DNA of 64,000 nt from Streptococcus sp. oral taxon 431 (GCF_001553685.1 NZ_CP014264.1:1868001-1932000), one strand, 5' to 3'. Positions 26,297 to 34,958 are shown, counted from the stretch's first letter. Notes: a model not told the origin generated them from the sequence alone. Program-made: numbers and translations.

Positions 26297-28999
26297 TTAT
26301 CTATTATATTTTCGTTTTCCTGCTAAAGCAAATAGTCCAACACTTGCTCCAAGCAATGCTAAAAGTCCTGAATCCTTCGTTCCTGTATTTGGAAGTTGTT
26401 TCTTAGGTTCTGCTTTTGCATTTGTAGCTTGTGCAGGAGCTTGATATGTTTTATCGTCTTTAGTTCCTACTGTCGCAACTACTGCTTTATCCTTAGCCTT
26501 AGCCTTCGCATCCACAACATCAACTACTTTACCGTCAGCATCAAGGACAGGTTTAACTTCTCCACCTGCGTTACGGATTTCTTCTGCTCTGTCTTTCAAA
26601 GCCTGCAAGCGTTGTTGTTCAGCAAGGTATGCGTCATGGTCGGCTTTGAGTTGCTTAAAGTTTTCATACCCACGAGCCTTAACTTCTGCGATACCCTCAA
26701 GACGAGCCAACTCTTCCTTAGCAGTTTCCAACTCAGCACGGAGTACACCAAGCTTAGCATTAGCGTCAGTAAGCTCTTTGTCCAAAGCCTTAAGGACTTC
26801 ATCACGATTAGTGAGAGCAAGTTCAAGAACTGTATGAGTATCGGTAGCCTCTTTAGACGCTTCACGTTTACGAGCAAGGTCTTGACCAGCTGACTTACGA
26901 GCCAAGACTGCTACATCATGAGCCTTAGTAAGGACTTCCAACTCACCCTTAGCTGAGGTAAGAGCCTTGTCTGCATCTGATTGCTCAGCTTTAGCAGTCT
27001 CAAGAGCTGTTTTAGCATCAGTAAGAGCCTTAGCTTTGTCAGTAGCGTTTGATTTAGCTAGAGCAAGCGATTCCTTAGCAGTTTGCAAAGCTTGAGTGTC
27101 CTGCGCTAGTTTATCTTTAGCATCAGCAAGAGCCTTTTCAAGTGACGGAACATCAATCTTGTTACCTACCAAATCAGAGAGCTGTTTACGAGCATTAGCA
27201 AGAGCTGTCTCAGCGTCAGTGTAGTCAGTTTGTGCAGTTGCTACAGTTGATTTAGCTTCTTCAGATGCTTTGAGTGCATCGTTGTAGGCAGTTTGAGCAG
27301 TTTCTACTGCCTTAGTGTCTACCTTCTGGGTAGTTGTAGTTACCTCTTTAGTAGGAGAGAGAGTGAAACTAGTCTCATATTTTACCCCAAGCTGACTATA
27401 ACCAAAACCTAGACCTACACCAAGATTGGTTTTATCGGTATCACGGAAACCTAGAAGTGACAAAGCACCACTATATAGATCTTCGCTAGAACTTGTACTT
27501 GTTGCAGACATAATTGTCTGAACAATACCCTCATAAACTACTTGCTTGATTTGAGCCATAGTCGAAACAGTACCTTTGCCTGCGTAATCTGGGATACCCT
27601 CTGCTCGAATACCCAAAGCGTCCAAGTTAAACTTAGCTGACTCTTTACCCATAGCTAACTTCTCAGCTAGAGTTTTTGTGTAGTTTGGACTTGTCTTACC
27701 ATCTGTCACTTTTTCAAAAGGATTTGCGTAATGGTTAAACTGAGTAGCCAATTCAATAGAACTTTCACTAACTTTAAGAGGTGCAGTACCAACCTTAGCA
27801 CGCAAATCGTTAATGATAGATGCTGCATACAAACTTAATTTAGTTGCTTGCTCTTTAGATAGGTGTTGGAAATCAACAATCTCTGTAGTGTCTGTGTCTT
27901 CACTACCATAAGCAATATCTTTACCTTTATAGAAATACTTACCTGTAAAGTTATACCCACCTAGAGTATTGGCACTTACACCTGTCTTCTCGTCAGTATA
28001 AGGCTTATTGATTGCCTTCATAACATCAAGAACATTGCCTGTACCATTAGCTAGGGCTTTAATTGCCTGAATATACTCATCAGACAAGGCTGGAGAGTAA
28101 GTTGCCTTAGGAACATCGTACATTGTTTCAGAAGATGTGGTTGTTTCAGTAACACCTTGTTTAGCTACGTCAAGAGCTGATTTAGCAGAAGTAACTGCCT
28201 TATCTTTGTTAGATTGGTCAGCTTTAGCACTAGCAAGGGCTGTAGTAGCTTGGGTAAGGTTAGATTCAGCACTAGATACCCCACCTTGAGCATCTTTGAT
28301 GGCTTGGTCTTTGTTGGCTTGAGCCTTTTTAGCATTGTTAAGGTTAGTCTCAGCAGTCTCTACGGCTTGAGTGTCTTCACTAACTTGGTCAGTAAGTGTA
28401 GCTACCTCTTCTTCAAGTGGAGCAACATCAGTAGTAGATGAAAGAGCATCTACTTTTTTCTGAGCGTCAGCTACCTTATTAGCCGTAGCAGTGGCAGTTT
28501 TCTCAGCGTTAGATACTACCTTAGTTTGGTCTTCAACCTTTTCAGCAGTCGCAGATACAGACTTATCAGCATCCGCTACAGTCTTCTCAGCCGTAGCTAG
28601 CTCGTTGGCTTTCTTGTCAGCGTCAGCCTTAGCCTCAGCAACCTTTTCAGGTGTAACCGACTTAACTTCTTCTACCTTTTTAGTAGTTTCAGCGATAGTC
28701 TTTTCAACGTTAGCAATGTTTGCTTCAGTAGATGCAACCACTTCTTTTTGCTTAGCTACATCCTGATTAGCCTTGTCAGATTCAGCTTTAGCCTTATCAA
28801 CATCAGCTTGACTAGGAACTTTAGCAACTACCTCGTCTTTAGCAACTACCTTAGTTGCAGGCTCATTAACGGCTACCTCAGTCTCACTAGCCGATACCCC
28901 AGTAGATACCCCTAGAGCCGAGATTGCAAGCGTTGAAATAACTGCGCCAGTACGCAATTTTTTGATGGTGCCGTGACCTTGTGTGTTTGATTCTAGCAT
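26297..28999 (-). CDS. LPXTG-anchored Sec10/PgrA-type surface exclusion protein
   Basis: 900 residues: signal peptide (about 10-37, IKKLRTGAVISTLAISALG), a long Ala/Lys/Glu-rich coiled coil (about 60-290, ADKKANELATAEKTV), a central globular CAP-like domain (about 305-555, with LSLYAASIINDLRAKVG and ATQFNHYANPF), a second coiled coil (about 560-840), and a sortase signal LPNTG with hydrophobic segment and KRKYNR tail. This is the layout of Sec10/PgrA proteins, known from conjugative plasmids for reducing entry of related elements and for cell adhesion. Here it is cargo of an integrative element. The TAAAGGAG box supports the start. Exclusion activity is inferred. Confidence 0.82.
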   Translation of the reverse strand: MLESNTQGHGTIKKLRTGAVISTLAISALGVSTGVSASETEVAVNEPATKVVAKDEVVAKVPSQADVDKAKAESDKANQDVAKQKEVVASTEANIANVEKTIAETTKKVEEVKSVTPEKVAEAKADADKKANELATAEKTVADADKSVSATAEKVEDQTKVVSNAEKTATATANKVADAQKKVDALSSTTDVAPLEEEVATLTDQVSEDTQAVETAETNLNNAKKAQANKDQAIKDAQGGVSSAESNLTQATTALASAKADQSNKDKAVTSAKSALDVAKQGVTETTTSSETMYDVPKATYSPALSDEYIQAIKALANGTGNVLDVMKAINKPYTDEKTGVSANTLGGYNFTGKYFYKGKDIAYGSEDTDTTEIVDFQHLSKEQATKLSLYAASIINDLRAKVGTAPLKVSESSIELATQFNHYANPFEKVTDGKTSPNYTKTLAEKLAMGKESAKFNLDALGIRAEGIPDYAGKGTVSTMAQIKQVVYEGIVQTIMSATSTSSSEDLYSGALSLLGFRDTDKTNLGVGLGFGYSQLGVKYETSFTLSPTKEVTTTTQKVDTKAVETAQTAYNDALKASEEAKSTVATAQTDYTDAETALANARKQLSDLVGNKIDVPSLEKALADAKDKLAQDTQALQTAKESLALAKSNATDKAKALTDAKTALETAKAEQSDADKALTSAKGELEVLTKAHDVAVLARKSAGQDLARKREASKEATDTHTVLELALTNRDEVLKALDKELTDANAKLGVLRAELETAKEELARLEGIAEVKARGYENFKQLKADHDAYLAEQQRLQALKDRAEEIRNAGGEVKPVLDADGKVVDVVDAKAKAKDKAVVATVGTKDDKTYQAPAQATNAKAEPKKQLPNTGTKDSGLLALLGASVGLFALAGKRKYNR

Positions 29000-29150
29000 G
29001 TAAACTCCTTTATGTCTTAAAAGACTGTTTTATGAATAATATTATACCACATTTTACAGTCTTTAAAACACCATTCTAGCAAAAATTTCAGTCTTTTGAT
29101 AATGATTTATTCAACGAGATAAACTTGTATGATAGTTATGAGGTACTATC

Positions 29151-29486
29151 ATGACTGAAAAAATAAATTTAAGAGAATTTGTTGCAAAACAAATCAGACT
29201 TCTAAGACTGAAAAGCGGAATGACACAAGAATATCTAGCAGAAAAGGCTGATCTGGGATTCAACTATATCTATAGATTAGAGAATAAACAGTTAAACGTT
29301 AAGCTTGAGACTATTGAAAAAATCATACAAGCTCTTGAAGTTGATATGAATACTTTTTTTAATATTGAAAATCAAAATCAAAGCGGAGAATTTTCACAAC
29401 TCATTGAAGATATTAGAAACCTACCAACAGAAAAAAGAGAACCTACTATAAAAGCTCTCCGAGATATATTAAAACAAATAAATTAA
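29151..29486 (+). CDS. Xre-family regulator of the integrative element
   Basis: 111 residues with an HTH_3 domain at about 10-65 (KSGMTQEYLAEKADLGFNYIYRLE) and a C-terminal helix LPTEKREPTIKALRDIL. A GAGGT box precedes ATG 29151. It is divergent from the surface protein gene, so it may control that promoter. Its closest relative in this window is the regulator at 24271. Confidence 0.85.
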   Translation: MTEKINLREFVAKQIRLLRLKSGMTQEYLAEKADLGFNYIYRLENKQLNVKLETIEKIIQALEVDMNTFFNIENQNQSGEFSQLIEDIRNLPTEKREPTIKALRDILKQIN

Positions 29487-29526
29487 GCCAAGTATTTTTG
29501 AACTTGGCTTTTTTAAATTTGCTAAT

Positions 29527-30093
29527 TTAGTTTTTAGTTCCTCCTTTTATATCATGCCTTGTTTTAGTCTGACTATAAATAAATTGAGGTATATCTTCAC
29601 CATTCAATGCTTTATTAGCATTAGTGAATAACCAATCTAGTAAGACAGATTTATCATAAGTTTTTCCAAATTTAATGTTAAATTCATTCATCCCAGCTAG
29701 TCCATTAGTTGCTTTTTCAATGCAGTCCAATAAACCTAACTCTTCTAGACGTTCAGCTAACCTAAACGAATCTTCTTTTAAATAGTCGTTATATATCTCT
29801 CTTTGATATAAATCATTAGTAACAGAAAATCTTCTAATAATATTAAAAATTTCGCTACTTTTTTGAGGCTTAATAGTGGAAGATTTTTCTCGATAATTTT
29901 TCTCATATCTTTTTAACTGCGAGAGCGATAAAGTCCCTGCTGTTTTTGTATAAATATTGTATTCAAAATATTCTTCTAAAAAACGTTCTTGTGATAATTT
30001 ATCTTTTTTTCTTTGTCTGTACAATATTTCAGAAATATTAGAAGAAATAAACTCATCTTGTATTTCTAACTTTAAATCTTCAAAATTAATCAT
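29527..30093 (-). CDS. Unknown element-encoded protein, possible DNA-binding N-terminus
   Basis: I do not recognise this 188-residue protein. The N-terminal part (about 15-70, SEILYRQRKKDKLSQERFLEEYF...TLSLSQLKRYE) is basic and helical and could be an atypical HTH. The C-terminal half is acidic and soluble, with no membrane segment. It has a perfect promoter (30115-30143) and AGGAGG before ATG 30093. It faces away from the transfer genes, like a repressor or an accessory module such as antitoxin or anti-phage protein; none of these is demonstrated. Confidence 0.6.
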   Translation of the reverse strand: MINFEDLKLEIQDEFISSNISEILYRQRKKDKLSQERFLEEYFEYNIYTKTAGTLSLSQLKRYEKNYREKSSTIKPQKSSEIFNIIRRFSVTNDLYQREIYNDYLKEDSFRLAERLEELGLLDCIEKATNGLAGMNEFNIKFGKTYDKSVLLDWLFTNANKALNGEDIPQFIYSQTKTRHDIKGGTKN

Positions 30094-30114
30094 ATATTAC
30101 CTCCTTTTAAAAAC

Positions 30115-30143
30115 ATTATAGCACCTTTCAATAATAGTGTCAA
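30115..30143 (-). promoter_or_regulatory. Consensus promoter of the 29527-30093 gene
   Basis: TTGACA, 17 bases, TATAAT on the minus strand. The -35 box overlaps a TAGTGTCA motif repeated in this spacer. Confidence 0.85.
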
Positions 30144-30148
30144 AAAAA

Positions 30149-30180
30149 GATTCTAACCATAAAATTAGAATCCTTTTTTA
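30149..30180 (+). terminator. Terminator facing right inside the element
   Basis: GATTCTAA/TTAGAATC stem with a seven-to-eight-base loop followed by CTTTTTT. Confidence 0.7.
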
Positions 30181-30201
30181 GTTATAAAAAAATATATAAA
30201 A

Positions 30202-30445
30202 TAGTATCAAAAGTTAGATAAAAACTTTAAATGATAAGTTGTTCAATTATTAATATCCAAATCACTTATTAGAAACAATATAGATAAAAAGCCTATTTTA
30301 ATCGAAAATATTAATCATGATTTATATATTTTACATAAAGAAGATTCTTTAAATAATGGTGTCAAAAAAGAGACACCAACTATATTAATCCCTCACATTG
30401 CTCATGGAACAAAAAAAATATATACTAGTGTCATAAGTTAGCTAA
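30202..30445. repeat. Pair of 20-bp repeats bordering an orphan open frame
   Basis: 30202-30221 and 30426-30445 match in 17 of 20 positions (TAGT.TCA.AAGTTAG.TAA). Shorter TAGTGTCA-like copies occur at 30135 and 30356. Between them the frame 30238-30441 is open for 67 codons without a start codon (…DKKPILIENINHDLYILHK…), which looks like the remnant of a lost gene. The 30426 copy begins at the last base of a -10 box, so these could also be operators. Confidence 0.5.
30398..30426 (+). promoter_or_regulatory. Promoter of the element's rightward operon
   Basis: TTGCTC, 17 bases, TATACT; the repeat at 30426-30445 sits at the transcription start. Confidence 0.55.
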
Positions 30446-30524
30446 CCAATTCAAATATAGACCGTCCTATCATTCAAAGTTAAAATTGCTAGTCAGACGG
30501 AAGATTAGCAAAGGAGGCATTCAT

Positions 30525-30917
30525 ATGTCAAAAGAGAAAAAATTAATCATAGGAAACTACGAAAGCGCGAGAGCATTTTTATATGCTTTGTCAACTTCTA
30601 TTGATATCTCGTCAGATATCAAAGTAATCAATACAAACAATGGAATCATAAACGAGGGTCAAGATAATCAACGACCATGGGCATCTCTTACATGCGTAGA
30701 TGTCGAACTCTATGAACAGTTCGCTAGTATTGGTCAAGAAAATTACTGCCCGACGTTCAAAGTCAAGTTGAAGAACTATCAAAACGAGAGTTTAGATGGT
30801 TTGGTCAATACTGACATCATACTTAACAAGTATGACTTGTCATTTGTTCTTGACAAGTTGAAGCAACCGGTCGGACTCGCTCTTGTAGCTGAACTTGCTG
30901 ATATTTCATTAAGATAA
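30525..30917 (+). CDS. Unknown small protein heading the mobilization operon
   Basis: 130 residues from ATG 30525 (MSKEKKLIIGNYESARAFLYAL), chosen because AAAGGAGG stands in front of it. It is soluble and mixed alpha/beta, and I do not recognise it. It is the first gene of a plus-strand run with the membrane protein and the FtsK-like ATPase; in related elements this position is often held by DUF961-like accessory proteins that bind near the transfer origin, but the resemblance here is only positional. Confidence 0.7.
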   Translation: MSKEKKLIIGNYESARAFLYALSTSIDISSDIKVINTNNGIINEGQDNQRPWASLTCVDVELYEQFASIGQENYCPTFKVKLKNYQNESLDGLVNTDIILNKYDLSFVLDKLKQPVGLALVAELADISLR

Positions 30918-30989
30918 GTGACGAACATAGTGAGTTATCATCTGCATTGTGTAGATGATAACTACTCACTATATGACGAGGTAACATAT

Positions 30990-31568
30990 ATGTTGATACA
31001 AATATTCTTTTATCTTATTCTTGCATTATTTATATGGCAAGGTTTTAATACTCTATACATCTCTCTAAAACGACAGTTTCTCATTGTGTCAGATGAGGTT
31101 GTTAAGAGAAATGAAAATTTATGGGAACAATGCCTCTTGTTAACAGGCAAGCAAGTTAAGTTTATAACTACATTGATTCAAAATGTCACACTTTGGTGGT
31201 TCAATAAGAAAGCTGATGAACAACTACAAGTCCGAAAAGGTACTGTCTTACAAAACGTGGTCAATCATCTCAATCAAAACTTATCTCATGATTTACAGTT
31301 AAAAACTATAAATCCTGCTACCACACGAGGTATAGATGTTTGGATCTATCTCGCTAATAATCTTGACACAAACTCCCAAAAGGAGCTTGAAGATTATTTC
31401 ATGGGAGTGTTGGCTAAATACACAAATGAATTTGCTCTTGACTATATGCACATAGAAATGAATGTTGGTGCTGGTTGGGTTGCTAAATTTGATGTCAAAA
31501 CATTTGAAGAGGCGACACACAATCGTATGGCAAGACAGACTGAAATCATTCAAGAAGAGGACTTCTAA
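30990..31568 (+). CDS. Membrane-anchored protein preceding the FtsK-like ATPase
   Basis: From ATG 30990 (GACGAGGT before it) there are 192 residues: one N-terminal membrane helix (about 2-20, LIQIFFYLILALFIWQGF), a helical stretch, then a soluble domain (about 85-190). A GTG start at 30918 would add 24 residues. The stop is one base before the ATPase start. Full-length TcpA coupling proteins carry membrane segments in front of their ATPase, so this may be the membrane half of a split coupling protein. That is inference. Confidence 0.65.
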   Translation: MLIQIFFYLILALFIWQGFNTLYISLKRQFLIVSDEVVKRNENLWEQCLLLTGKQVKFITTLIQNVTLWWFNKKADEQLQVRKGTVLQNVVNHLNQNLSHDLQLKTINPATTRGIDVWIYLANNLDTNSQKELEDYFMGVLAKYTNEFALDYMHIEMNVGAGWVAKFDVKTFEEATHNRMARQTEIIQEEDF

Positions 31569-31569
31569 T

Positions 31570-32292
31570 ATGATTAAAAACGTTTTCGAGGTCAACAGTA
31601 GGGGACACCCTTCCCCTTTCAACATTGACATAAACCGATATTTTGCTTGGATTATTGCAGGACCGTCTGGTTCAGGGAAATCAACCTTCTTGCATAGATT
31701 TATAGGTCTTGTGGCAACCCATGATACATCTGCTGAAGCTTATTTTATGGATTTTAAAGCTGATGATGAACTATTCTCAATGTCAGGGACTCATGTAGCT
31801 CGTGGATTCAACTGTCTTGATATGTTTGAAACTATCTATAATCGCTTTGAAAACAGATTAAGCAAGGTAGAAACGAATGACCACAATCTATATCTTATTT
31901 TTGACGAGTGGCAAGCATTTCTAGCTTATCTTGAACAAACTGATAAAAAGAAACACAAGGAAATACTGTCTAAAATGCTAATGATGAATAGTATGGGTAG
32001 AAGCCTAGGCTTCAGAATAATTTTATCCAGTCAGCGATTCTTATTGGTAGATTTGCCTGGACGATATAACTTTAATTGTGTCATCAGTTTATCAACTAGC
32101 TTTTTGAATGCAAGCAACAATAGACAGTTACTTTTCCCAGATATGGAAAAAGACGAGGTCATCGTCAAGCCTAGGGGATATGGGTATTTTCAAATAGAAG
32201 GCGAACCTGTGAGAATGTTTCGGACTATTCCAGTTAAGAATCAGCAAATTTTGAATCTACGAATTCAGGAGCTTTTCTCAAGGTATGAATAG
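31570..32292 (+). CDS. FtsK/TcpA-like DNA-translocase ATPase (short coupling protein)
   Basis: 240 residues from ATG 31570; an in-frame ATG further upstream lies inside the preceding gene and is rejected. Walker A GPSGSGKS has Lys37, Walker B LYLIFDEW has Asp112-Glu113, and GRSLGFRIILSSQR near residue 145 matches the FtsK/SpoIIIE/TcpA sensor block. It is only the ATPase core, with no membrane helices, shorter than usual coupling proteins. The likely role is to bring the nicked element DNA to a host transfer channel. Confidence 0.8.
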   Translation: MIKNVFEVNSRGHPSPFNIDINRYFAWIIAGPSGSGKSTFLHRFIGLVATHDTSAEAYFMDFKADDELFSMSGTHVARGFNCLDMFETIYNRFENRLSKVETNDHNLYLIFDEWQAFLAYLEQTDKKKHKEILSKMLMMNSMGRSLGFRIILSSQRFLLVDLPGRYNFNCVISLSTSFLNASNNRQLLFPDMEKDEVIVKPRGYGYFQIEGEPVRMFRTIPVKNQQILNLRIQELFSRYE

Positions 32293-32540
32293 CGGTTTTC
32301 CTGCTATACTTGTTTTGACGACAGTAGCCCTTTTTGAGCTATCTCATCGGTATAGTGTCGGCACTTACCAATCAGTAGGAAAATGAGGCCTTGCAAGGGC
32401 TTTGAGGGGTGGAGATTTTTCAGCGTAGTATAGCGAAGCCTAAAGCGAAAGCGTAACGAAGTCGAAAAATACTACCCCGTCCCTTGCCAGTCCTCAAGCG
32501 TTCTTAGTGTGTGATATCATCGGGCAGGAGAGGCTGGGGT

Positions 32541-32556
32541 TTGGGGCAAGCCCCAA
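32541..32556 (+). other. Perfect GC hairpin upstream of the replication origin
   Basis: TTGGGGC-AA-GCCCCAA, seven base pairs with a two-base spacer, just before the origin hairpin. It may be part of a single-strand origin, a transfer origin or an attenuator. Confidence 0.5.
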
Positions 32557-32562
32557 GAGAAG

Positions 32563-32594
32563 ATTTATTGGGGTTACTACGACCCCCAATAAAT
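32563..32594 (+). other. Rolling-circle double-strand origin with pMV158-type nick site
   Basis: ATTTATTGGGG and CCCCAATAAAT form a perfect 11-bp stem exposing the loop TTACTACGAC. TACTACG/AC is the nick sequence of the pMV158 (RepB, Rep_2) family, normally displayed in exactly such a loop just upstream of repB. The predicted nick is between 32581 and 32582. A short tandem TCAATAA repeat (32594-32610) follows and could be the initiator binding site. Confidence 0.85.
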
Positions 32595-32625
32595 CAATAA
32601 TCAATAATCATAGAAAGAAGACAAA

Positions 32626-33255
32626 ATGGCTAAAGAAAAACGTTCAAATAAATGGGCATTCCTATTCTATAAGGAAAGTGCCCCAGAAAATTATTTAGAA
32701 ATTCTCGAAGAGTTACACATTCCATTTGTTCTTAGCCCTTGGCATGATAAGGACATTAACAGGGAAACTGGGGAATTTAAAAAATCGCACAAGCACGGAG
32801 TCTTATTTTTTGAATCGCTAAAAAGTTATTCCCAAGTGTCAGAGCTTCTTACTGAGAAACTCAATACACCTTCCCACGTTGAAGTTGTCATGTCACCAAA
32901 AGGTATGTACGATTATTTCATACATGCAGAAAATCCTGAAAAAACTTTATACAATATAGAGGATATTGAATCAGGTTGCGGATTCGAACTTGATAAGTTC
33001 TTGATAGAGCAAAATTCAAATTTATTTCTAGAAACTGTTATCGATGTAATCACCGATAACGATTTTACCGAGTTCGAAGACTTAGTTCACTACGCTAGAA
33101 ATAAAGATATTTCACTACTGGGATTAATAATTGAACGAACCTACTTTTTTACAAAATTTTTAGATTCTAGACGTTATAATCCACAAAACAACAAAAAAAC
33201 CTCCTCAGAAGATACTTTGGCGAGCAATACTGATGAGGCAAATACAGATGATTAA
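32626..33255 (+). CDS. RepB-family (Rep_2) rolling-circle replication initiator
   Basis: 209 residues collinear with pMV158 RepB in the endonuclease domain: metal ligands His40 and Asp43 in SPWHDKD, the HUH motif His55-Lys-His57, and the catalytic Tyr97 in GMYDYFIH (pMV158: His39, Asp42, His55, His57, Tyr99). All active-site residues are retained. The C-terminal part (about 125-195) replaces the oligomerisation domain. The cognate origin hairpin lies 32 bases upstream. In an integrative element such an initiator can both replicate the excised circle and act as relaxase. Confidence 0.88.
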   Translation: MAKEKRSNKWAFLFYKESAPENYLEILEELHIPFVLSPWHDKDINRETGEFKKSHKHGVLFFESLKSYSQVSELLTEKLNTPSHVEVVMSPKGMYDYFIHAENPEKTLYNIEDIESGCGFELDKFLIEQNSNLFLETVIDVITDNDFTEFEDLVHYARNKDISLLGLIIERTYFFTKFLDSRRYNPQNNKKTSSEDTLASNTDEANTDD

Positions 33256-33301
33256 AAATCAACTGATACTTCAATTATAGCACAATAGGGAGAAATAACT
33301 T

Positions 33302-33565
33302 ATGCAAGTAATTCTACCAGATGAACAAGTTAAACAAATTCAGCTCCTACTTGCTGAACTTATCACAAAAGAAATTGAAAAGAAGCTACACCATAGTAAC
33401 CTTGAAAGCCCTTTTTTAAACAAACAGCAGGCTTGCCACTATCTAGGCATCTCAAACAATACTCTAGATAGTTGGATCAAGAAAGGACTGCCTACAATAA
33501 AAATAGGCAAGACTATACGATTTAATAAAGAAGCCATTAATTCATGGCTTTACTCACAAAACTAG
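33302..33565 (+). CDS. xis: Excisionase-type helix-turn-helix protein
   Basis: 87 residues. The C-terminal half is a MerR-like HTH_17 domain (LNKQQACHYLGISNNTLDSW... GLPTIKIGKTIRFNKEAI), the form used by recombination directionality factors. It lies 66 bases before the integrase start, the standard xis-int order. Confidence 0.85.
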   Translation: MQVILPDEQVKQIQLLLAELITKEIEKKLHHSNLESPFLNKQQACHYLGISNNTLDSWIKKGLPTIKIGKTIRFNKEAINSWLYSQN

Positions 33566-33631
33566 AAATATCTATATTTTTGTTTTATAATAGTCATGAT
33601 ATTTTCTGGTTCGATACACAAGGAGAATATC

Positions 33632-34852
33632 ATGACGACTATCAGTAAGACAAAGAACGGAACTTTTCGCTTAAAAGTTTATATCCCAATAGAAGCACGA
33701 ATGCCACTTGGAATTGTCAATAGCAACTATTACGATAAGCGATTTAAAACTAGAAAGGAGGCAAGACAAGCTGAGATAGACTTGCTTACCAAGTTAAATC
33801 AAATAGAAGATAATGAGTTTACAGGACTAGGAAAAGAAGATATTCTTTTCTCAGACTTCTATAACAATATCTGGTGGGACTCTTATAAAGCAGGACAAAC
33901 TACATCTACTTCTAAGCCACCAAGCAGGTCAACAGTTGCAAATACCAAAACATGTTTTGAAAAACATATACTACCACTTCTTGGAAACTATACGATACAG
34001 TTTCTAAATCAAAATAAGCAAGTTATCCTAAATCTAATGACATCTAAGGCTAATGAATATGCGAACTTCAAATCTTTACGTAGCTATGTGATTTCCATTT
34101 TTGATTGGGCAGAAGAACTTGAATATATTGAAGCAAATAGAGTTGCAAAAATATTAAGAAGAATAAAGGCCACTAAAAAGATTCAACTTGCAGAGTCAAA
34201 GAGAGAGGAAGATTTATATCTAACTCATGAACAACTCCAAGAATGGTTCTCAGCATTTCAAGAAGATTTAGAGAATGATAAAATAACCCTTAAAGATTAT
34301 GTCCTATTTTATCTCACTTTTTTCTTAGGCGATAGAAAATCTGAAACCTATGCTCTTCAATGGAAACATATAGACTTTTCAAAATCGCAGATTCAGCTAA
34401 TTCAAGCTTTAGATAGATATGGACAAGTAAAATCTACTAAAGGAAATAAGAAAACTATTTTCTCTATTTCTAATGACTTACTTCAACTTCTTGCCTCTTG
34501 GAAAGAGCAACAAAAATATGAGCTGGCAAAGTTTGGCATCATCAGTAATCCAGAACAATTTGTTTTTACATATATCGATACCAAAGGAAACATCAATAAG
34601 CCTTTACACGCCGACTATCTAAACAATAAAATGAAAAGCATCAGAAAGCGACATAAAGAACTGGCACATGCTACACCTCATAAATTACGACATACAGGAG
34701 CAACACTTGCTAAACAAGCAGGAATGAGTTTAGAAGCCATTTCTGAAGCATTGACTCATAGCGATACAGGTACAACTCAGATTTATGTCAATACTTCTAA
34801 TGTAGTTCCTATAGCAGTTGGTGAATTTGCTTTAAAGTCTCTAAAACAATAA
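33632..34852 (+). CDS. int: Tyrosine recombinase (integrase) targeting rpsI
   Basis: 406 residues from ATG 33632, chosen over an ATG 12 codons upstream because AAGGAG lies at the right distance. N-terminal arm-binding domain (about 1-65), SAM-like core-binding domain (about 70-170), catalytic domain with Arg235 (GDRKSE), His350-Arg353 (HKLRH), His376 (LTHSD) and nucleophile Tyr385 (IYVNTS). All five catalytic residues are present. It lies against attR at the rpsI end, as usual for site-specific elements. Confidence 0.95.
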   Translation: MTTISKTKNGTFRLKVYIPIEARMPLGIVNSNYYDKRFKTRKEARQAEIDLLTKLNQIEDNEFTGLGKEDILFSDFYNNIWWDSYKAGQTTSTSKPPSRSTVANTKTCFEKHILPLLGNYTIQFLNQNKQVILNLMTSKANEYANFKSLRSYVISIFDWAEELEYIEANRVAKILRRIKATKKIQLAESKREEDLYLTHEQLQEWFSAFQEDLENDKITLKDYVLFYLTFFLGDRKSETYALQWKHIDFSKSQIQLIQALDRYGQVKSTKGNKKTIFSISNDLLQLLASWKEQQKYELAKFGIISNPEQFVFTYIDTKGNINKPLHADYLNNKMKSIRKRHKELAHATPHKLRHTGATLAKQAGMSLEAISEALTHSDTGTTQIYVNTSNVVPIAVGEFALKSLKQ

Positions 34853-34862
34853 GGTAAAAACA

Positions 34863-34924
34863 AGGTGAACTTTGAGGTAAACTTTTTAAAAAAACACGAA
34901 AAAAGCACCCATAAGGTAAACTTT
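34863..34924 (+). other. Candidate integrase arm-type sites, right end (three copies)
   Basis: AGGTGAACTTT at 34863, AGGTAAACTTT at 34875 and 34914, between the integrase stop and attR. The same word occurs near the left end at 26172. Confidence 0.55.
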
Positions 34925-34942
34925 TGAGTGCTTTGAAACGTT
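34900..34942 (-). terminator. Element-supplied terminator of rpsI
   Basis: On the minus strand AAAGCAC...GTGCTTTTTT forms a stem of about seven base pairs with a T run, 17 bases beyond the rpsI stop codon. It replaces the displaced terminator at 25956. Confidence 0.7.
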
Positions 34943-34958
34943 GATATAATCGTATTGA

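Noticed and set aside
31462..31569. N-terminal extension of the FtsK-like ATPase
   Set aside because: It overlaps the upstream gene for about 100 bases; ATG 31570 has its own ribosome binding site and starts one base after that gene's stop.
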